Shown here one piece after another: positions 62,620 through 64,000 of a stretch of 64,000 nt of DNA. The translations under genes were made by a program, and so were the position numbers. The notes under the pieces are model-generated. The model saw only the letters and a program-made list of their open reading frames with translations. It was not told where the DNA came from and searched no databases. How positions within the stretch are numbered: the stretch's first letter is position 1; each line of letters opens with the position of its first letter. Source of the DNA: Microvirga lenta (GTDB lineage Bacteria > Pseudomonadota > Alphaproteobacteria > Rhizobiales > Beijerinckiaceae); contig NZ_JAJBBR010000001.1 in assembly GCF_020532555.1 (NCBI RefSeq), forward strand, positions 248,001 through 312,000, written 5' to 3'.

Positions 62620-63339
62620 TCAGCGGGATGTCCAAGACTCGTCGGATGCGCCGGCGGCCGGGAGGTGCGCAACAGCCCACATAGCAGCCTGTGTGCGGTT
62701 CGTGACGCGGATCTTTCTGAGAATCGCCTTGATGTGAACCTTCACAGTGGCTTCCGCAACTTCAAGCTTTCGCGCAATAATCTTATTGGGGGCGCCCTGC
62801 ATCAGACAATGCAGAATCTCCGCCTCTCGGCTTGACAGCGTTCGAATGGGAGCTCCGGCTGAGATAATCTGCAAATTGTCCGGCGTCTCGGCTGATACTG
62901 GCCGCTCTACACGCGAGAGCTTTCCTGCCGACAAATCCATGAGCACGGAAGTCGACGGGAATACTTTTTCTCCCAACATGACGAGATCGAGATATTTGAC
63001 CAAGACTTCACACGACACCGTCGAAAGGCAGTAGCCGTCGGCTCCGGACTGCAGCATTGACATCATGCTTTGCAGATCGAACTCTTCGGCCAACACAACT
63101 GTGCGGCAAGTCGGGTAGCGGCTCTTGATATCCCGGATGAAATCGGAAGTGGCTTGCTGGTGAAGATTGATATCGACAACGAACAGGGATGGAGCCTTGT
63201 CAGTCTCATCCTGACCGTCACCATCACCCTCCGAGCACACCCTGAAGCGAGTAGTCGAAAGAGTATGCTTCAGCCCTTCTCGAAGCATTGAGTTTTTACA
63301 AACAAGGATCGTTGGCACCAGCGACGCAGATCGTGTCAT
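62620..63339 (-). CDS. LuxR/NarL-family regulator with degenerate receiver, copy B
   Basis: 239 residues, same layout as copy A: receiver-like part (VPTILVCKNSMLREGLKHTL, LFVVDINLH, ADGYCLSTVSCEVLVKYLDLVMLGEKVFPS) and C-terminal HTH (LSSREAEILHCLMQGAPNKIIARKLEVAEATVKVHIKAILRKIRVTNRTQAA). The acidic pair is replaced by CK and the conserved Lys by Ser/Thr (YCLST), so it is not expected to be controlled by phosphorylation; the candidate Asp in VVDINL remains. Probably DNA-binding and active by abundance or partner. The two paralogues share GYxxxx-VSCEVLVK-LDLVMLGE. Confidence 0.87.
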   Translation of the reverse strand: MTRSASLVPTILVCKNSMLREGLKHTLSTTRFRVCSEGDGDGQDETDKAPSLFVVDINLHQQATSDFIRDIKSRYPTCRTVVLAEEFDLQSMMSMLQSGADGYCLSTVSCEVLVKYLDLVMLGEKVFPSTSVLMDLSAGKLSRVERPVSAETPDNLQIISAGAPIRTLSSREAEILHCLMQGAPNKIIARKLEVAEATVKVHIKAILRKIRVTNRTQAAMWAVAHLPAAGASDESWTSR

Positions 63340-63603
63340 GCGAAAGATCCTTTTTTGAAATCTGTCCTCAATTATACAAATTAACCTCTTTGCGACTATT
63401 GATGAAAAAGGAGTAGGCTCTAGCGCTTTTGAGGTACAGGACCGCCAACGTGAGGAGTAAAAGCTTAATATTTCTGTTTAGCAGCACGCGACTTTACGGG
63501 CTCAATAATACACAATTCCGCGCTTATTACCCAAGAGCGTAAATAGTTCCGCGCCCCTCCTCATGACTAAAGGCGCCGCTGGGAGCTGCCAATACCCTGC
63601 AAG

Positions 63604-64000
63604 CTACCTCATCAATTTCAGGTCTGACGCAGTTTCTTTTGATAAAGGCGGAGCGATCCGGTGAGCCAAGGAGGTCTGACTGACTTCGACATCGCGGTAC
63701 TCGATCGTTAGATCCTCTGGAGAGGTATTCCGATAGATCCCAAACTGCCAGTATGGCCCTTCAGGGTCATTATACCCCATGGAGAAATCGGTTAGGTCGA
63801 GCATCAACACGCCGTCGCGCCACCACTGAAGAATGGCATCGCCCTTGTAGCCGAAGCGCAAGCGGAACACATGCCGATACCAGCGGTCCCGTTCAATGGC
63901 GCCGGAATAACGGATCGTCTCGTCCGGATTAACTGTATGTCTTGCCGCGGCAACGTAGCGAGTCGATATCATGAACACATCGCCAGGCAGCAACTGCAAG
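63604..64000 (-). CDS. Polysaccharide-lyase-like (heparin lyase I fold) protein, C-terminal part
   Basis: The frame runs off the window end, so only about the last 131 residues are seen. RYVAAARHTVNPDETIRYSGAIERDRWYRHVFRLRFGYKGDAILQWWRDGVLMLDLTDFSMGYNDPEGPYWQFGIYRNTSPEDLTIEYRDVEV resembles the jelly-roll end of PL-type proteins (Polysacc_lyase) that cleave acidic polysaccharides. An apparent TTG start at 63999 is not a real start. Periplasmic or extracellular location cannot be judged. With manC and the epimerase it fits an exopolysaccharide locus. 63340-63603 holds no supported gene. Confidence 0.72.
   Translation of the reverse strand, partial: LQLLPGDVFMISTRYVAAARHTVNPDETIRYSGAIERDRWYRHVFRLRFGYKGDAILQWWRDGVLMLDLTDFSMGYNDPEGPYWQFGIYRNTSPEDLTIEYRDVEVSQTSLAHRIAPPLSKETASDLKLMR

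Overview
The window is high-GC DNA from an alphaproteobacterium of the order Hyphomicrobiales (Rhizobiales), most likely Methylobacteriaceae and perhaps Microvirga. This rests on gene content and style, not on a marker gene. It carries MbfA under an Irr/ICE-type operator, promoters of the EcfG general-stress type (GGAAC-N16-CGTT), separate Rieske/cytochrome b/cytochrome c1 genes, and many stop-start overlaps with frequent GTG or TTG starts. I saw no rRNA or tRNA gene, CRISPR array, prophage, plasmid origin or transposase.

Region by region. 1-2.6 kb: end of endonuclease V, a double MaoC protein, and a LysR regulator divergent from a small 59-residue gene. 2.6-9.7 kb (minus): apt and mtnP (methylthioadenosine/adenine salvage), a 2H phosphoesterase, the cytochrome bc1 operon petABC with a clear terminator, and an exporter-type ABC protein. 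9.8-14 kb: trmL-hemF on plus, facing a tightly overlapped minus operon DUF1285-NUDIX-DUF6111-CCA transferase. 14.1-21 kb: a MoxR-DUF58-BatA/DUF4159-GATase-like operon. 21-25.9 kb: GNAT, NUDIX, the iron exporter MbfA with its operator, a phosphoesterase, a YbaK protein, and a stress-promoter-driven DUF4142 protein with an embedded glycine zipper. 26-28.4 kb: sugar kinase plus GlcD-type flavoprotein. 28.6-32.9 kb: a polar amino acid/opine-type ABC transporter with two tandem binding-protein genes that share a 242-bp, almost identical block.

33-42.5 kb: two membrane-associated hypotheticals, a periplasmic M15A-like protein, adenine deaminase, a haloacetate-dehalogenase-like hydrolase, a methyltransferase, PxpA, PncB, then a cytochrome c next to a PQQ-type sugar dehydrogenase whose signal peptide is cut off by an in-frame TGA, and a stress-type flavin-binding protein. 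42.7-50.4 kb: mrp-mobA-tusA (Fe-S, molybdenum cofactor and sulfur delivery), CsbD, a soluble orphan histidine kinase, glycerate kinase and aldose epimerase, a HAD phosphatase and an EEP-family hydrolase. 50.5-58.7 kb: an aldehyde dehydrogenase divergent from a complete branched-chain-type ABC importer (binding protein, two ATPases, two permeases) and a GMC alcohol oxidoreductase. Together these suggest uptake and stepwise oxidation of an alcohol or amine-alcohol. 58.7-64 kb: visibly more AT-rich, with mannose-1-phosphate guanylyltransferase, a sugar-nucleotide epimerase, two LuxR-type regulators with eroded receiver domains, a DUF6894 protein and the end of a polysaccharide-lyase-like gene; this looks like the edge of an exopolysaccharide locus.

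Most of the window is ordinary core and catabolic chromosome. The observations most worth checking are the broken sugar dehydrogenase, the gene-conversion-like patch in the tandem binding proteins, the iron operator on mbfA, the stress promoters, and the phosphorylation-deficient regulator pair. I did not find a clearly undescribed defence or mobile system.
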